Assembly: GCF_017368455.1 (NCBI RefSeq)
Contig: NZ_JAFNJU010000004.1
Location: forward strand, 1-64,000
DNA length: 64,000 nucleotides
DNA from: Proteiniclasticum aestuarii
Lineage (GTDB): Bacteria > Bacillota > Clostridia > Clostridiales > Clostridiaceae
Reading direction: 5' to 3'
Positions within the stretch are counted from its first letter, which is position 1. Each line of letters begins with the position of its first letter. Positions 36,687-45,970 of this stretch are shown piece by piece. The notes beneath the pieces were generated by a model. It was not told the DNA's origin and did not search any database. It was given only the letters and a program-made list of their open reading frames with translations. The translations under genes were made by a program, and so were the position numbers.

Positions 36687-37583
36687 ATGCAGAAAATCGT
36701 CCCTCATTTCTGGTATGACAAAGAAGCTCTTGACGCGGCGCAGCTCTATATATCACTATTTGAGGATTCCAAGCTGAATGGAACTCAGATCCTCCCAGAT
36801 ACGCCCTCCGGAGATGCCATGATTGTGGATTTCGATCTGGCAGGCATGAACTTCAATGCCCTCAGCGGAGGTCCTTTTTTCAGACTCAACCCCTCCATTT
36901 CCCTGATGGTCGCCTGCAGAGACAAGGAAGAAGTAGACAGACTCCATCAGGCGCTCCGTGAAGGCGGCCAGGATCTGATGCCACTGGACACCTATCCCTT
37001 CAGTCCCTGGTATGCATGGATCGAAGACCGCTATGGACTGTCCTGGCAGCTGATGCTGACAGAAGACTATGAATCTGTTCCAAGAATCAGACCAGTGCTT
37101 CTATTTGCCGGAGATGCTTTAGGGAAGGCGGAAGACTTCATTGAAACCAGTCTTTCTTTATTCCCCCACAGTGAAAAAGGAGAAGTCTCCTACTATCATC
37201 CAGAGGAGCCACACCATGAAAAAGCCCGGATCAACTATGGAGAAATCACCATAAAAGGCTTTCCTCTTGTGGTCATGGATCATGGAGAAGGTGGGGATTT
37301 CACATTCAATGAGGCATTTTCCCTGATCGTGAACTGCAAGGACCAGGCGGAGATCGACTACTACTGGGACAGACTCTCGCATGTTCCTGAAGCGGAGCAG
37401 TGCGGATGGCTGAAGGACCAGCAGGGCATCAGCTGGCAGATTGTTCCGGAGGATATGAACAGAATTCTCTTTGAAGGCACGGAGGAGGAGATCAGAAGAA
37501 TCACGGAAGCATTTCTCAAGATGAAAAAACTGGACCTGATCGAACTGGACCTGGCAAGAATCGGTGAAGAAGCACTGAGATGA
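36687..37583 (+). CDS. PhnB-like VOC (glyoxalase-fold) protein, duplicated
   Basis: A 298-residue protein made of two PhnB-like halves of about 145 residues, beginning IVPHFWYDKEALDAAQLYISLF and again near residue 134 with PVLLFAGDALGKAEDFIETSLSLF. Each half ends in a WQL/WQI motif (YGLSWQLM and QGISWQIV). This family is often labelled 3-demethylubiquinone-methyltransferase-like, but has no shown methyltransferase activity. Its function is unknown. ATG 36687 follows GAGGAGGT at 7 nt. It is a single-gene unit with promoter and terminator. Confidence 0.88.
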   Translation: MQKIVPHFWYDKEALDAAQLYISLFEDSKLNGTQILPDTPSGDAMIVDFDLAGMNFNALSGGPFFRLNPSISLMVACRDKEEVDRLHQALREGGQDLMPLDTYPFSPWYAWIEDRYGLSWQLMLTEDYESVPRIRPVLLFAGDALGKAEDFIETSLSLFPHSEKGEVSYYHPEEPHHEKARINYGEITIKGFPLVVMDHGEGGDFTFNEAFSLIVNCKDQAEIDYYWDRLSHVPEAEQCGWLKDQQGISWQIVPEDMNRILFEGTEEEIRRITEAFLKMKKLDLIELDLARIGEEALR

Positions 37584-37603
37584 AACCAGTCCACCAAGAA
37601 AAA

Positions 37604-37650
37604 ATGAACACGAAACTAGGGCTTAGGCAGGTCAGTTTCGTGTTCATTTT
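37604..37650 (+). terminator. terminator after the glyoxalase-fold gene
   Basis: 14-bp perfect stem ATGAACACGAAACT/AGTTTCGTGTTCAT with a 16-nt loop, followed by TTTC. Confidence 0.75.
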
Positions 37651-37784
37651 CACGTTCTTCTCCTCTTTTTCTCTTTGCAGCACTGAGAAACCAGAAATAT
37701 ATTGTCTTGAAATCCGCAAGAGCGTAAAATCAGAATATAAATATGAGTGAGATACAACTCTCATCATTGAAGGAGTGAAAGAAG

Positions 37785-38786
37785 ATGAATCTACACTTGA
37801 AAAAAATAATCCAGATCCTTCTATCCGTTCTACTCGCCCTAGTCATCACCATGGGCTGTGCCAGCTCCTCTGAAGAAAACAAGACCCCCTCGACAGAGAC
37901 TCCGGCTTCTGAGATTCCGGAGTCGGAAGAAAACGAAGATTCCCCAAATCAGGATACACCTTCTGAAGAGAAACCTCTCGTCTTTGAAGAGCCGCTGTTT
38001 CTGGAACTTCTGAAGAAGGAACTTGGAAAAGAGGAATTCTATCCCAGCGATCTTGAGCAATACACAAACATCAAGATCACAGCAGATGAATTCATCTTTC
38101 TGGCTGCTCCTGGAGAAAGCGAAGAGAGCATCATCCTGTTCAACGAGGATGCATTCGAGTATGACGGGGTTCGATATGAGGGGCACGGCACCATGAAGAC
38201 CCTTGCAGACCTGAAGCACTTTCCGAATCTGGATAAGCTCTTCATCAATCTCCAGCCGGATATTGACTACAACAGCATCCCGGAAAACGTCCGAAAAACC
38301 ATCCGTATCGTGCAGATCCATCAGAGCCGGCTGAAAGACATCGCGTTCCTAAAGGATTTCACGAACCTTCTCAGCGTGAACCTGGGCACCAATGAAATCT
38401 CCGATCTCAGTCCGCTCAGCGGAAAGTCCGGAATCACTACCCTCCATTTCAACTGGAACAATGTGGCGGATCTTTCTCCAGTGGCAACCCTGACCGGTCT
38501 GAAGCGGATATCCGCTTACGGAAACAGAATCAGTGACCTTTCTCCGCTGTCAGGACTTACGAATCTTGAACAGATCGAGTTCTACGAGAATCTCATAGCA
38601 GATATCACACCGCTGAAGGAGATCAGGACCCTGACGAAAATCGAACTCATCAATAACCAGATCGAGGATGTGAAGCCCCTGGAAGAATTTGAATCCTTTG
38701 AAGAACTTCGACTTTCCGGGAATCCCATCACCAACATCGAGGTTCTGGACCATATCGATAATCTGGACTATACTCCGACTTACTGA
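37785..38786 (+). CDS. leucine-rich-repeat lipoprotein
   Basis: A 333-residue exported protein. A basic N-terminus and hydrophobic core lead to ITMGC, a lipobox-like site with Cys25. Residues about 27-65 are a Ser/Glu/Pro/Thr-rich linker. From about residue 175 there are roughly seven 21-22-residue leucine-rich repeats of the internalin type (ISDLSPLSG, VADLSPVAT, ISDLSPLSG, IADITPLKE). Such repeats bind proteins at the cell surface. AAGGAG lies upstream of the ATG. No neighbour suggests its partner. Confidence 0.88.
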   Translation: MNLHLKKIIQILLSVLLALVITMGCASSSEENKTPSTETPASEIPESEENEDSPNQDTPSEEKPLVFEEPLFLELLKKELGKEEFYPSDLEQYTNIKITADEFIFLAAPGESEESIILFNEDAFEYDGVRYEGHGTMKTLADLKHFPNLDKLFINLQPDIDYNSIPENVRKTIRIVQIHQSRLKDIAFLKDFTNLLSVNLGTNEISDLSPLSGKSGITTLHFNWNNVADLSPVATLTGLKRISAYGNRISDLSPLSGLTNLEQIEFYENLIADITPLKEIRTLTKIELINNQIEDVKPLEEFESFEELRLSGNPITNIEVLDHIDNLDYTPTY

Positions 38787-38814
38787 TGAGCTGATGCTTT
38801 ATCTGAAATGAAAA

Positions 38815-38852
38815 CCCACCATGGTCTCCTAATGGATTCCCTGGTGGGTCCT
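38815..38852. terminator. terminator between the LRR gene and the TetR gene
   Basis: Stem CCCACCATGG/CCTGGTGGG (one bulge) flanked by TTTT on the minus side and TCCTGTTTT on the plus side, so it can serve both convergent genes. Confidence 0.65.
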
Positions 38853-38876
38853 GTTTTGTATTATGGTCATTCTACT

Positions 38877-39527
38877 CTAAGACAGCGTCTTCAGAAGCAG
38901 CTTCAGTGTTCTGTCCTTCAGGATGATGACTTCCTCCTTCACCTGATCTTCAGTGAGCTGTGGTCTCCGGATTCTGCATTCCGTGACTTTCAGCTGGATC
39001 AGTTCATGGACATAGGCCATGAAGAATCCGAAGGTGGTCATTCTCACATCCTCCAGCGTCATCTCTTCGGCAATCTGCCCTTCCTCTTTTCCACGGATCA
39101 TGGCCCGCTCAACCTGATAAAGCACGATACTCTCCATCTGCATCATCATCTTTTCATCCATATAGGACCCGCTTTTCACTTTTTCCTGCTTTTCTGTGAA
39201 CAGCATGAGAAAGATTCCTGTGAATCGTTCCTCCAGGCTTTTTTCCAGATAGTCCAGCGCATTTCGGGCCATGGCCTTAAAAGTCGTTTCCTTGAATACT
39301 GACTCCGTCAGCTCCATGAAATTCTGCTTCAGGTGATAACCCAGGGCTTCTCTTATGATTTCCTCCTTGCTGGAGAAATACTCATAGGCTGTACTCTTGC
39401 CCATGCCGCAGGATTCCGCGATGTCCGCCACCTTCAGTTCATGAATCTGTCTTCCTTCCCTGAGAAGGGTCATGACCCCTTCAAAGATCTGGATCTGCTT
39501 CTGTGAATACTTCTCCATATTATGCAT
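38877..39527 (-). CDS. TetR-family transcriptional regulator
   Basis: A 216-residue regulator. The N-terminal HTH is KVADIAESCGMGKSTAYEYF followed by SSKEEIIREAL (residues about 35-65), and the C-terminal part is a ligand-binding helical domain. ATG 39527 has GGAGG 6 nt upstream and overlaps the RND gene by 8 nt, so regulator and pump share one message. The palindromic operator candidate just below the promoter (43335-43350) suggests autoregulation together with the pump. Confidence 0.93.
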   Translation of the reverse strand: MHNMEKYSQKQIQIFEGVMTLLREGRQIHELKVADIAESCGMGKSTAYEYFSSKEEIIREALGYHLKQNFMELTESVFKETTFKAMARNALDYLEKSLEERFTGIFLMLFTEKQEKVKSGSYMDEKMMMQMESIVLYQVERAMIRGKEEGQIAEEMTLEDVRMTTFGFFMAYVHELIQLKVTECRIRRPQLTEDQVKEEVIILKDRTLKLLLKTLS

Positions 39528-42500
39528 GGGTCTCCTCCTCTCCAAGAGCAGGTCTGTTCTCCTCCACATCTCTTTTCTTTTCCCTGTTCAGGATGTCATA
39601 GAGTATGGGCACGATGAACAGAGTCAGGAATGTGGCGTAGGTAAGACCGCCCACTGTAACCACGGCCATAGGCTGCATCATTTCCGCACCGCTTCCATAA
39701 CCCATGGCAAGGGTGGTCATGGCAAGAACTGTCGTCAAGGCCGTCATGACGATGGGACGAAGCCTTGTGGTTCCCGCCTTCAGCAGGGCTTCCCGCTTGC
39801 TGTATCCTCTTTCTCTCAGCTGATTCACATAATCCACGAACACGATACCGTTGTTGACGACAACGCCGGCCAGCACCAGGAATCCAAGCATCGCAATGAC
39901 CGATAGCTCCATCCCCAGGATGAACAATAAGAGGAATCCGCCGGTAAAGGCCAGCGGCAGTGTAAAGAGCACAATGAACGGGGACAGGAGATTCTGGAAC
40001 TGTGCCACCATGATGAGATAGATGAACACAACAGCCAGAAGAATCATGAGGATCAGATCGCCCATGGTGTCCTGAATGGTTTCGTTCTCTCCTTCCAGTG
40101 TCACCACATACCCTTCCGGCACGTCCAGCGTGCTCAGCTTCTCCTCGAAGTCTCTGCTTACAAGTCCGATGTTGTAGCCATCTGCGATGGAAGCGGACAC
40201 CGTCATGTACCGGCTGGAGTTGATTCGTCTGATGGACATGACGCTTTCCGTCACGGAAATATCGGCGATATCTTTCAGAATGATGGTTTTCTCTGTTCCA
40301 TCTCGTAAGGTCACATCCATGGAGAGGTCCCCGATGGTTTCTCGGGAAAGACCATCCATGCCAGGCTTCAGAAGCACAACCGGATAGCTGGTGCCCATTT
40401 CCGTAAGCTGCGTTGCCGTGATTTCCTCGCTGAGCGCGGCGGATACTTCCGCAAACACCTGGGCTACGGTGAGTCTTTCCACGATGGCTTTGTCCTTGTC
40501 CACTTCGATCCGGATTTCTTCCCCTGCATCTTCAAGGCCCGTTGTTACTTCGTCGGTTCCTTCCGTATCTTCCAGAAGAGCCGCCGTATCCTTGGCGATT
40601 TCCGCCATGGTGTCCAGGTCGAATCCCTTGATCTCCACGGCTATCCCGCTGCCGCCAAGGGCAGACAGATCCATGTTCGATGCCGATACACTGATTTCAC
40701 CGTCCATGTCTTCCATCACTTCATAGATCATTCTTTCCACATCGCGATTGGTCATCTCTCTCTCATCCTTCAGCAGAATGTAGAAGGTGCTTGCATCAGC
40801 ACTCTGCATGCCGCCGCCTCCGCCGAATCCCATGAAGCCTGCTCCGCCGCCACGCATGACGCCTACAGTCTCCACCGCTTCAATGGATCGGATCTTCTCC
40901 ACCACTTCATCGTTCAGCGCATTGACTTCACTGGTGGAAAGTCCGTCCGGCGCTTCATAGGTCGCAGACATCTGAGGCGAATCCACTTCAGGAATGAATG
41001 CCGTACCGATGCGCGTGACGCCGAAGATGCTGATCCCCAGCATGCCCACGGCGAAAAGTATCACCAGCGGCTTGAATCTCAAGGCAACAGCGAGCGCCTT
41101 CTCATAGGCACGGGTCGTGCCGTCGAACCACTTGTGGGGCTTCTCGCTGGTCTTTCGAAGAATGGTAGCCCCCATGGATGGAACCAGGGTCAGCGCCACA
41201 ATGAGACTGGCAACCAGGCTGTAGGCGATGGTCAGCCCCATATCCGTAAAGAGCTGCCTGGAGATTCCTTCTGTGAATACAATGGGCAGGAATACGGAAA
41301 TGGTTGTCAGCGTGGAGGCGAAAATCGCTCCGGATACTTCCTTGGCTCCCTGAATGGCTGCCTCATCTGCAGGCATGCCTTCTTTCCGAAGTCTGTAGAT
41401 GTTTTCGATGACGACGATACTGTTGTCCACCAGCATCCCGACACCCAGTGCAAGACCGGACAGAGAGATGATGTTCAGGGTCACATTACTGAAGTACATG
41501 AGCACCACAGCAAAGGTCAGACTGATGGGGATACTCAGCGCGATGACAAAGGTCGGCTTCAGATCGCGCAGGAATACGATGAGAACCAGAATCGCAAGAA
41601 TTCCTCCGAAGAGCAGATTCTGCATGACACTGTTAGTGGTCATGTCGATATAGTCCCCCTGGTCCATCATGGCTGTGATGCTGAGCCCTTCATGCTCCCC
41701 TTCCAGTCTCTCGATTTCCGCTTCTATGGCATCAGAAACCTCCGCCGTGGAAGCAGTGCTCTGCTTCTGGAATGTCAGAAGGACGCCGTTGTTTCCATTG
41801 ATTTTGGTATAGAGTTCTTCGGAATTGTCTTTCTTGCCCACTTCAGCCACTTCATTGAGATAGACATCTCCAATGGGTTCCATGCTGAAGAGCACCAGTG
41901 TGCTGATTTCCTGAGGCTCAGCAAAACTATCGCCCACTTTGACCAGAATCTGGTCATCTCCCTCGGCGATGTATCCTGCAGGCATGCTGAAGTTCTGCGC
42001 CTTCAGAATATTCCCGATCATCTCTTCTGTCAGGATGTTATTGAGATCAGCGCTGCTCAGCGCTTCCTCTCTGGATTCTTCAAAAGCGGCCAGTCCCTTA
42101 TCCAGTTCCGCCATACCGTTTTGCATCTGCACTTCCGCCTTGGCCAGTTCCACGGCCATGGTGATCTTCCCCGCTTCCAGCTGCTCATAGGCGCTTTTCG
42201 CCTCACTCAGTCCACTTTCCAGCTGGGGCTTCATGGCGTTCAAGGTCATCTGGCGGATGTTTATGCTCTGAAGATCCAGTTCCACGGCAATCAGCGTCTT
42301 GATGGCTTCGGCCGCCTGATCAGAGAGCTGTTCCAGCCCCTCCTGGGTCATGCCTTCCATGCCTTCAGGGGCACCAGACTGAATGCTGTCAAGAATGGCC
42401 TGGAAATCCTCCGGCGAGAGATTTTCCGCACCATCCGGGAAAAGGCTTTCAAAGACGGCGTTCATGTCCAGAATGCTTCCAAGCTGTTCTCTTGTGGCTT

Positions 42501-43311
42501 CCAGAGCCGCTTTTTCCGCTGTAAGGCTGGCTTCTTCCGCCAGGAGGGCATTGAGATTGCCCATGGCGCTGTTTAGCTCCGTACTGGCTTTTGCAATCTG
42601 CTGCTTCTGGTTTGTGGATTCAGATGCCAGCGTCTTCTGTCCGGATGCCAGGGCTTCCTGTGCATCCTTCAGCTCATTTTCCGCTTTGGCCAGTTCCGTC
42701 TGGATATCACCTTTCACTTTATCATTAAGGGCTGCGATCTTTTCCGGTACCAGGGCGATCTCAAGCCTTGATTCCACCAGGCCGCTTCCAGTAACCGCTG
42801 CAACACCTTCCTGTCTTTCAAAGGATGGCATGACCACTTCTTCGGCGAATTCCGAAAGCTCATCCAGCTCCATGCCTTCCACATCCACACTGGCGACAAA
42901 AATAGGCAGCATATCGGGACTGATCTTCATGAGGATCGGAGAACCGACCCCCTCATCCATGGCACCTTTCACCTGATCGATGCTTCCAGAAAGCTCGATC
43001 ATGGCACTGTCCATATTCGTTCCCTGGACATACTCCATGAAAATCATGCTGGAGTTCTCGCTGGAAACGGACTGAATGCTGCTGAGGCCACTGGACGTTC
43101 CCAGCGCCGCCTCCATGGGCCTTGTGACCAGCTGCTCCACCTTCTCGGGACTTGCGCCTGGATAGGGGGTGAGGACCACAACAAATGGCAGATCGATGGT
43201 GGGCAGAAGATCGGTCTTCATCCCCATAAATGAGATGACCCCTAGAACAATGGTGAGTATCACCGCCACCACTACGGTATATGGTTTTTTTACACTGTAT
43301 TTCGAAAACAT
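39520..43311 (-). CDS. RND efflux permease with a coiled-coil insertion
   Basis: A 1263-residue RND transporter (HAE/AcrB-like) with twelve predicted helices in two halves. The N-terminal helix is followed by PYPGASPEKVEQLVTRP, and the transmembrane blocks include GLALGVGMLVDNSIVVIENI and VVVNNGIVFVDYVNQLRERGYSKREA. An unusual insertion of about 220 residues (roughly 198-421) in the first periplasmic-type loop is rich in Glu/Lys/Ala heptads and should form coiled coils. No membrane-fusion protein or outer-membrane channel is encoded nearby. The insertion may replace the adaptor in this Gram-positive pump. ATG 43311 follows GAGGAGG. Confidence 0.93.
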   Translation of the reverse strand: MFSKYSVKKPYTVVVAVILTIVLGVISFMGMKTDLLPTIDLPFVVVLTPYPGASPEKVEQLVTRPMEAALGTSSGLSSIQSVSSENSSMIFMEYVQGTNMDSAMIELSGSIDQVKGAMDEGVGSPILMKISPDMLPIFVASVDVEGMELDELSEFAEEVVMPSFERQEGVAAVTGSGLVESRLEIALVPEKIAALNDKVKGDIQTELAKAENELKDAQEALASGQKTLASESTNQKQQIAKASTELNSAMGNLNALLAEEASLTAEKAALEATREQLGSILDMNAVFESLFPDGAENLSPEDFQAILDSIQSGAPEGMEGMTQEGLEQLSDQAAEAIKTLIAVELDLQSINIRQMTLNAMKPQLESGLSEAKSAYEQLEAGKITMAVELAKAEVQMQNGMAELDKGLAAFEESREEALSSADLNNILTEEMIGNILKAQNFSMPAGYIAEGDDQILVKVGDSFAEPQEISTLVLFSMEPIGDVYLNEVAEVGKKDNSEELYTKINGNNGVLLTFQKQSTASTAEVSDAIEAEIERLEGEHEGLSITAMMDQGDYIDMTTNSVMQNLLFGGILAILVLIVFLRDLKPTFVIALSIPISLTFAVVLMYFSNVTLNIISLSGLALGVGMLVDNSIVVIENIYRLRKEGMPADEAAIQGAKEVSGAIFASTLTTISVFLPIVFTEGISRQLFTDMGLTIAYSLVASLIVALTLVPSMGATILRKTSEKPHKWFDGTTRAYEKALAVALRFKPLVILFAVGMLGISIFGVTRIGTAFIPEVDSPQMSATYEAPDGLSTSEVNALNDEVVEKIRSIEAVETVGVMRGGGAGFMGFGGGGGMQSADASTFYILLKDEREMTNRDVERMIYEVMEDMDGEISVSASNMDLSALGGSGIAVEIKGFDLDTMAEIAKDTAALLEDTEGTDEVTTGLEDAGEEIRIEVDKDKAIVERLTVAQVFAEVSAALSEEITATQLTEMGTSYPVVLLKPGMDGLSRETIGDLSMDVTLRDGTEKTIILKDIADISVTESVMSIRRINSSRYMTVSASIADGYNIGLVSRDFEEKLSTLDVPEGYVVTLEGENETIQDTMGDLILMILLAVVFIYLIMVAQFQNLLSPFIVLFTLPLAFTGGFLLLFILGMELSVIAMLGFLVLAGVVVNNGIVFVDYVNQLRERGYSKREALLKAGTTRLRPIVMTALTTVLAMTTLAMGYGSGAEMMQPMAVVTVGGLTYATFLTLFIVPILYDILNREKKRDVEENRPALGEEETHA

Positions 43312-43334
43312 GTCATTATCCTCCTCGGAACACT

Positions 43335-43395
43335 CCGACCGAACGGTCGGTCGGAAATCTTTTTTCATTTTAGCACCATATAATAAGGCTGTAAA
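43335..43395 (-). promoter_or_regulatory. promoter and TetR operator of the RND-tetR operon
   Basis: Minus-strand TTTACA (43390-43395), a 17-bp spacer and TAAAAT (43367-43372). The perfect palindrome CCGACCG-AA-CGGTCGG (43335-43350) covers about +10 to +25 and is the best operator for the TetR regulator at the operon's end. Confidence 0.75.
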
Positions 43396-43525
43396 CAAAG
43401 AAATTCTTATGTTTTCCTTAACCCTAGACCAGACTGATTACTGAAGCCTCTTGTCATGGGACTTCTCTCCATCATTATGCCTCTTCTCCTTGGCAGCCTC
43501 TATTTCATTCCGACGTAAACAGCCC

Positions 43526-43564
43526 AAACAAGAAACAGAACCCCGGATTTTCATCACGGAGTTC
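43526..43564 (-). terminator. terminator after the DUF2812 gene
   Basis: 8-bp stem GAACCCCG/CGGAGTTC (one wobble) followed on the minus strand by TGTTTCTTGTTT. The rest of 43396-43593 shows no supported gene. Confidence 0.5.
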
Positions 43565-43593
43565 ATGGTTTCCTTATAGCAGGACAGAATCCA

Positions 43594-44790
43594 TCACATT
43601 TTCTCTTTCTGATAGTTTCTTAAGGTGTCATAGATCTCATCAAGATGAGCGGACAGGTCTTCATAGCCGTGATACCGGACATAGAGCACACTTCGCCCGA
43701 TCCGCCCGAAGAACATCTGTGTATCTTCACTCTTCACCAGAATGGCATCATCAAAACCGTCGATGAAAAGCTCCTGATGCTGGATGGGTCTGTATCGGTG
43801 AAACTCCAGTGCATCTTCCATGAGCTCTTTGACCAGAGGATTTCCAAGGAAGGCAAACCGCACTTCATAATACTCGCTGCTCAGGTAAGGAGAATAGGTG
43901 CCCGATCCATCTGCCCACATTTCCCCCTTCACCTCACCACTCTGATGGAGTTCGTAGATCACCGGAGCAAGCTCCGTCCAGTCATAGCGGATTTCCTCAT
44001 TTCTGTACCCGTCCTGATCTTTGACGAATCCTTCCGTCTGCTCGATATCCGTAAGCTGAATCATGGGGATGGGCTCAGTGATCTCTGCCAGATTCTTCTC
44101 CCATCCTCTGGTCATCATGAGAACAGAGTTGATGATCATGATCACACCGAACAATCCCAGAATCCCGTTGATGACATAGGGACCATAGTTTTTCCGGTAT
44201 GTACGCTTCCTGGGTAATTCTTCTCCCTTCTCCAGACCGTCCAGAAGCAGTTTCAGCTTCTTTCTGCTTGCATGAATCTGATGAAACAGAAATGCATAGA
44301 GAATCAGCAACATGACCTGATAAGAACTGTTCCCGTAGCGCACAGCAAAAAGAAGCGGCTGATCCATCTGAAACACAGGCAGTAGAATCAGGACTACCAT
44401 AATCGGAAGGGACAGGAGATAGACTCGGCTGGATAGCTTCAGCTTCTTTTCAAGATGGGAAAAGGCATAGCTCTGGGTCACAGGGTCCGTATGCAGCTCC
44501 CTGTAGTCTTTTTCTTCCGTGCTGTAGATATGGAATCCGTTCGCGATGGTGCATACATAGTCCCAGCCATAGTCCTTATAAGCTTCCATCTGATCCTCTC
44601 GGGGCATCTTCTCGTCCCTCATAAGTGGTTCCATCCGGTAGAGGACTCTTCTGGGCTCCCCTTCCTCAAAGTGTCCATATGTTCCGACCTTTCTCAGGAA
44701 AAGTCCTTCTGCTGCCATATCGCCGAGATAGCTCTGCATGGCCGGTATGTCATAGACATCCACGGGAATCATTTTCCTTTTCATCTTCAT
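43594..44790 (-). CDS. DUF2812 domain membrane protein
   Basis: A 398-residue protein. The N-terminal 110 residues match DUF2812 (YDIPAMQSYLGDMAAEGLFL, RVLYRMEP, YKDYGWDYVCTIANGFHIY). Three hydrophobic segments follow in the middle, then a C-terminal soluble part. DUF2812 proteins are almost always paired with a PadR regulator, as here, and the pair often behaves like a signalling or stress module. The biochemical role is unknown. Its start overlaps the PadR stop by 4 nt. Confidence 0.88.
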   Translation of the reverse strand: MKMKRKMIPVDVYDIPAMQSYLGDMAAEGLFLRKVGTYGHFEEGEPRRVLYRMEPLMRDEKMPREDQMEAYKDYGWDYVCTIANGFHIYSTEEKDYRELHTDPVTQSYAFSHLEKKLKLSSRVYLLSLPIMVVLILLPVFQMDQPLLFAVRYGNSSYQVMLLILYAFLFHQIHASRKKLKLLLDGLEKGEELPRKRTYRKNYGPYVINGILGLFGVIMIINSVLMMTRGWEKNLAEITEPIPMIQLTDIEQTEGFVKDQDGYRNEEIRYDWTELAPVIYELHQSGEVKGEMWADGSGTYSPYLSSEYYEVRFAFLGNPLVKELMEDALEFHRYRPIQHQELFIDGFDDAILVKSEDTQMFFGRIGRSVLYVRYHGYEDLSAHLDEIYDTLRNYQKEKM

Positions 44791-45101
44791 GGTGTTACCT
44801 CACTTTCCCCGTCCATAACGCATTTCTTCAGCCTATACAGTTCCTCCTGAAAGAGTCTTTTCCCTTTCAGCGTAACCTGATAGGTCCGTTTTCTTCCTTC
44901 CACTGCTGTTTCTTCGATGATTTCTTCTTCTTCAAATCTTGCCAGAATGGTATAGAGGGTTCCGGGACCCATGACCACCCTTCTTCTCGTCTTGTTTTCA
45001 ATGAACTCCACCACATCCGTACCGCACATCTCCTGCTTCTGAAAAGCCATGAGAACGTAGTACATGCTTTCGGTCAGACCATCCAGCGCTTTCTTCGCCA
45101 A
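44787..45101 (-). CDS. PadR-family transcriptional regulator
   Basis: A 104-residue winged-helix regulator with the PadR motif VVMGPGTLYTILARFEEEEII and RKRTYQVTLKGKRLF. TTG 45101 is chosen because GAGGTG lies 6 nt upstream; the frame can also start at GTG 45110. It overlaps the DUF2812 gene and lies behind a promoter full of ATATC repeats that probably form its operator. Confidence 0.9.
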   Translation of the reverse strand: MAKKALDGLTESMYYVLMAFQKQEMCGTDVVEFIENKTRRRVVMGPGTLYTILARFEEEEIIEETAVEGRKRTYQVTLKGKRLFQEELYRLKKCVMDGESEVTP

Positions 45102-45117
45102 TCTCAACACCTCGCTT

Positions 45118-45176
45118 CAATATCAACTATCGATATCATATAAGGATATTGTAATATCGAGGATTGATATTGTCAA
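45118..45176 (-). promoter_or_regulatory. PadR-DUF2812 promoter with repeated ATATC operator motifs
   Basis: Minus-strand TTGACA (45171-45176), a 17-bp spacer and TACAAT (45148-45153). CAATATCAA (45118-45126) and TTGATATTG (45164-45172) are a perfect inverted repeat bracketing the promoter, and further ATATC/GATAT copies lie inside, including ATCGATAT. This multiplicity suggests co-operative binding by the PadR protein. Confidence 0.75.
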
Positions 45177-45235
45177 CAGATTCCCTTATAAAGAGAATAA
45201 GAGCATTTTTTAGAAACTGTATTTATTGTGAAAAC

Positions 45236-45272
45236 AGAAAATGGAACCTCAGCATGTTATGCCAGGGTTCCA
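45236..45272 (-). terminator. terminator after the ABC-2 permease
   Basis: Stem TGGAACC (45242-45248) with GGTTCCA (45266-45272) and an inner CAT/ATG pairing, followed on the minus strand by TTTTCTG. Confidence 0.6.
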
Positions 45273-45298
45273 TATCAGTTTCTACAAATTGATCCTAT

Positions 45299-45970
45299 CT
45301 AGAATTCTCTCTTCTTGTACCATCTGCTGGAAAAGGAGAAAGAAAGGTACATGATTCCAGTCCAGATGAGAAGGGCTGCTCCTGCCACGACAATCTGATT
45401 GGTCTCTATGAAGTGAAGGACTGCTTCCAGCTTTTCAAAAGGAATGGATTTCCCTGCATTCACGGCGATGATCACGATTACGCTCAAAAGCAGGAAAGGC
45501 AGATAGGCCACCGATTTCGCCTTGGCATATCCAAGCTTGAAATACAGTGGAATCTGGAGTGCTTGCACAATGGTGAATATCATCAGGACCACCAGAAGAA
45601 TCAGCACATATTCACTCCAGATGATGGGAAGATCAAGAATCAGTGCCAGTGCGATGGAAATGATGCTGCCAAGTATCAATCCGATGACATTCATGAAAAA
45701 CGCCCAGAGATACCGCCCAAGGACCACAGTGCTCCGATCCAGACCCAGGGTGATATAGAGCGGATCGATTCCGTTCTGTTCGCCCACTGCAAAGGGATAG
45801 CTCATATACAGTGTTATGAACGCGATGACCATGGACAGCGGTGCCATGACGGATTTGTTGCTGTAGGCGAGAAATGTTGCCACGCCAAGGACGATGAAGA
45901 GATTCTTCAGTGTCAGATAGGGCTTTATGGTCATGAAATCCAGTTTCACGAAATTCATTACTTTATTCAT
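45299..45970 (-). CDS. ABC-2 type transporter permease
   Basis: A 223-residue membrane protein with about six hydrophobic segments and a YITLGLDRSTVVLGRYL loop, as in the ABC-2 permeases paired with GntR/YtrA-type regulators. It forms the membrane channel for the ATPase encoded just upstream, whose stop shares one base with its start. Such systems are commonly induced by cell-wall-active peptides, but the substrate here is not shown. Confidence 0.9.
   Translation of the reverse strand: MNKVMNFVKLDFMTIKPYLTLKNLFIVLGVATFLAYSNKSVMAPLSMVIAFITLYMSYPFAVGEQNGIDPLYITLGLDRSTVVLGRYLWAFFMNVIGLILGSIISIALALILDLPIIWSEYVLILLVVLMIFTIVQALQIPLYFKLGYAKAKSVAYLPFLLLSVIVIIAVNAGKSIPFEKLEAVLHFIETNQIVVAGAALLIWTGIMYLSFSFSSRWYKKREF

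Noticed and set aside
41134-42576. Open frame of 480 codons on the plus strand opposite the RND permease
   Set aside because: Antisense to a clear gene, with no ribosome site and no recognisable domain.
43456-43518. Hydrophobic 20-codon ORF on the plus strand (toxin-like peptide)
   Set aside because: No Shine-Dalgarno site and no antisense RNA or terminator arrangement typical of type I toxin systems.
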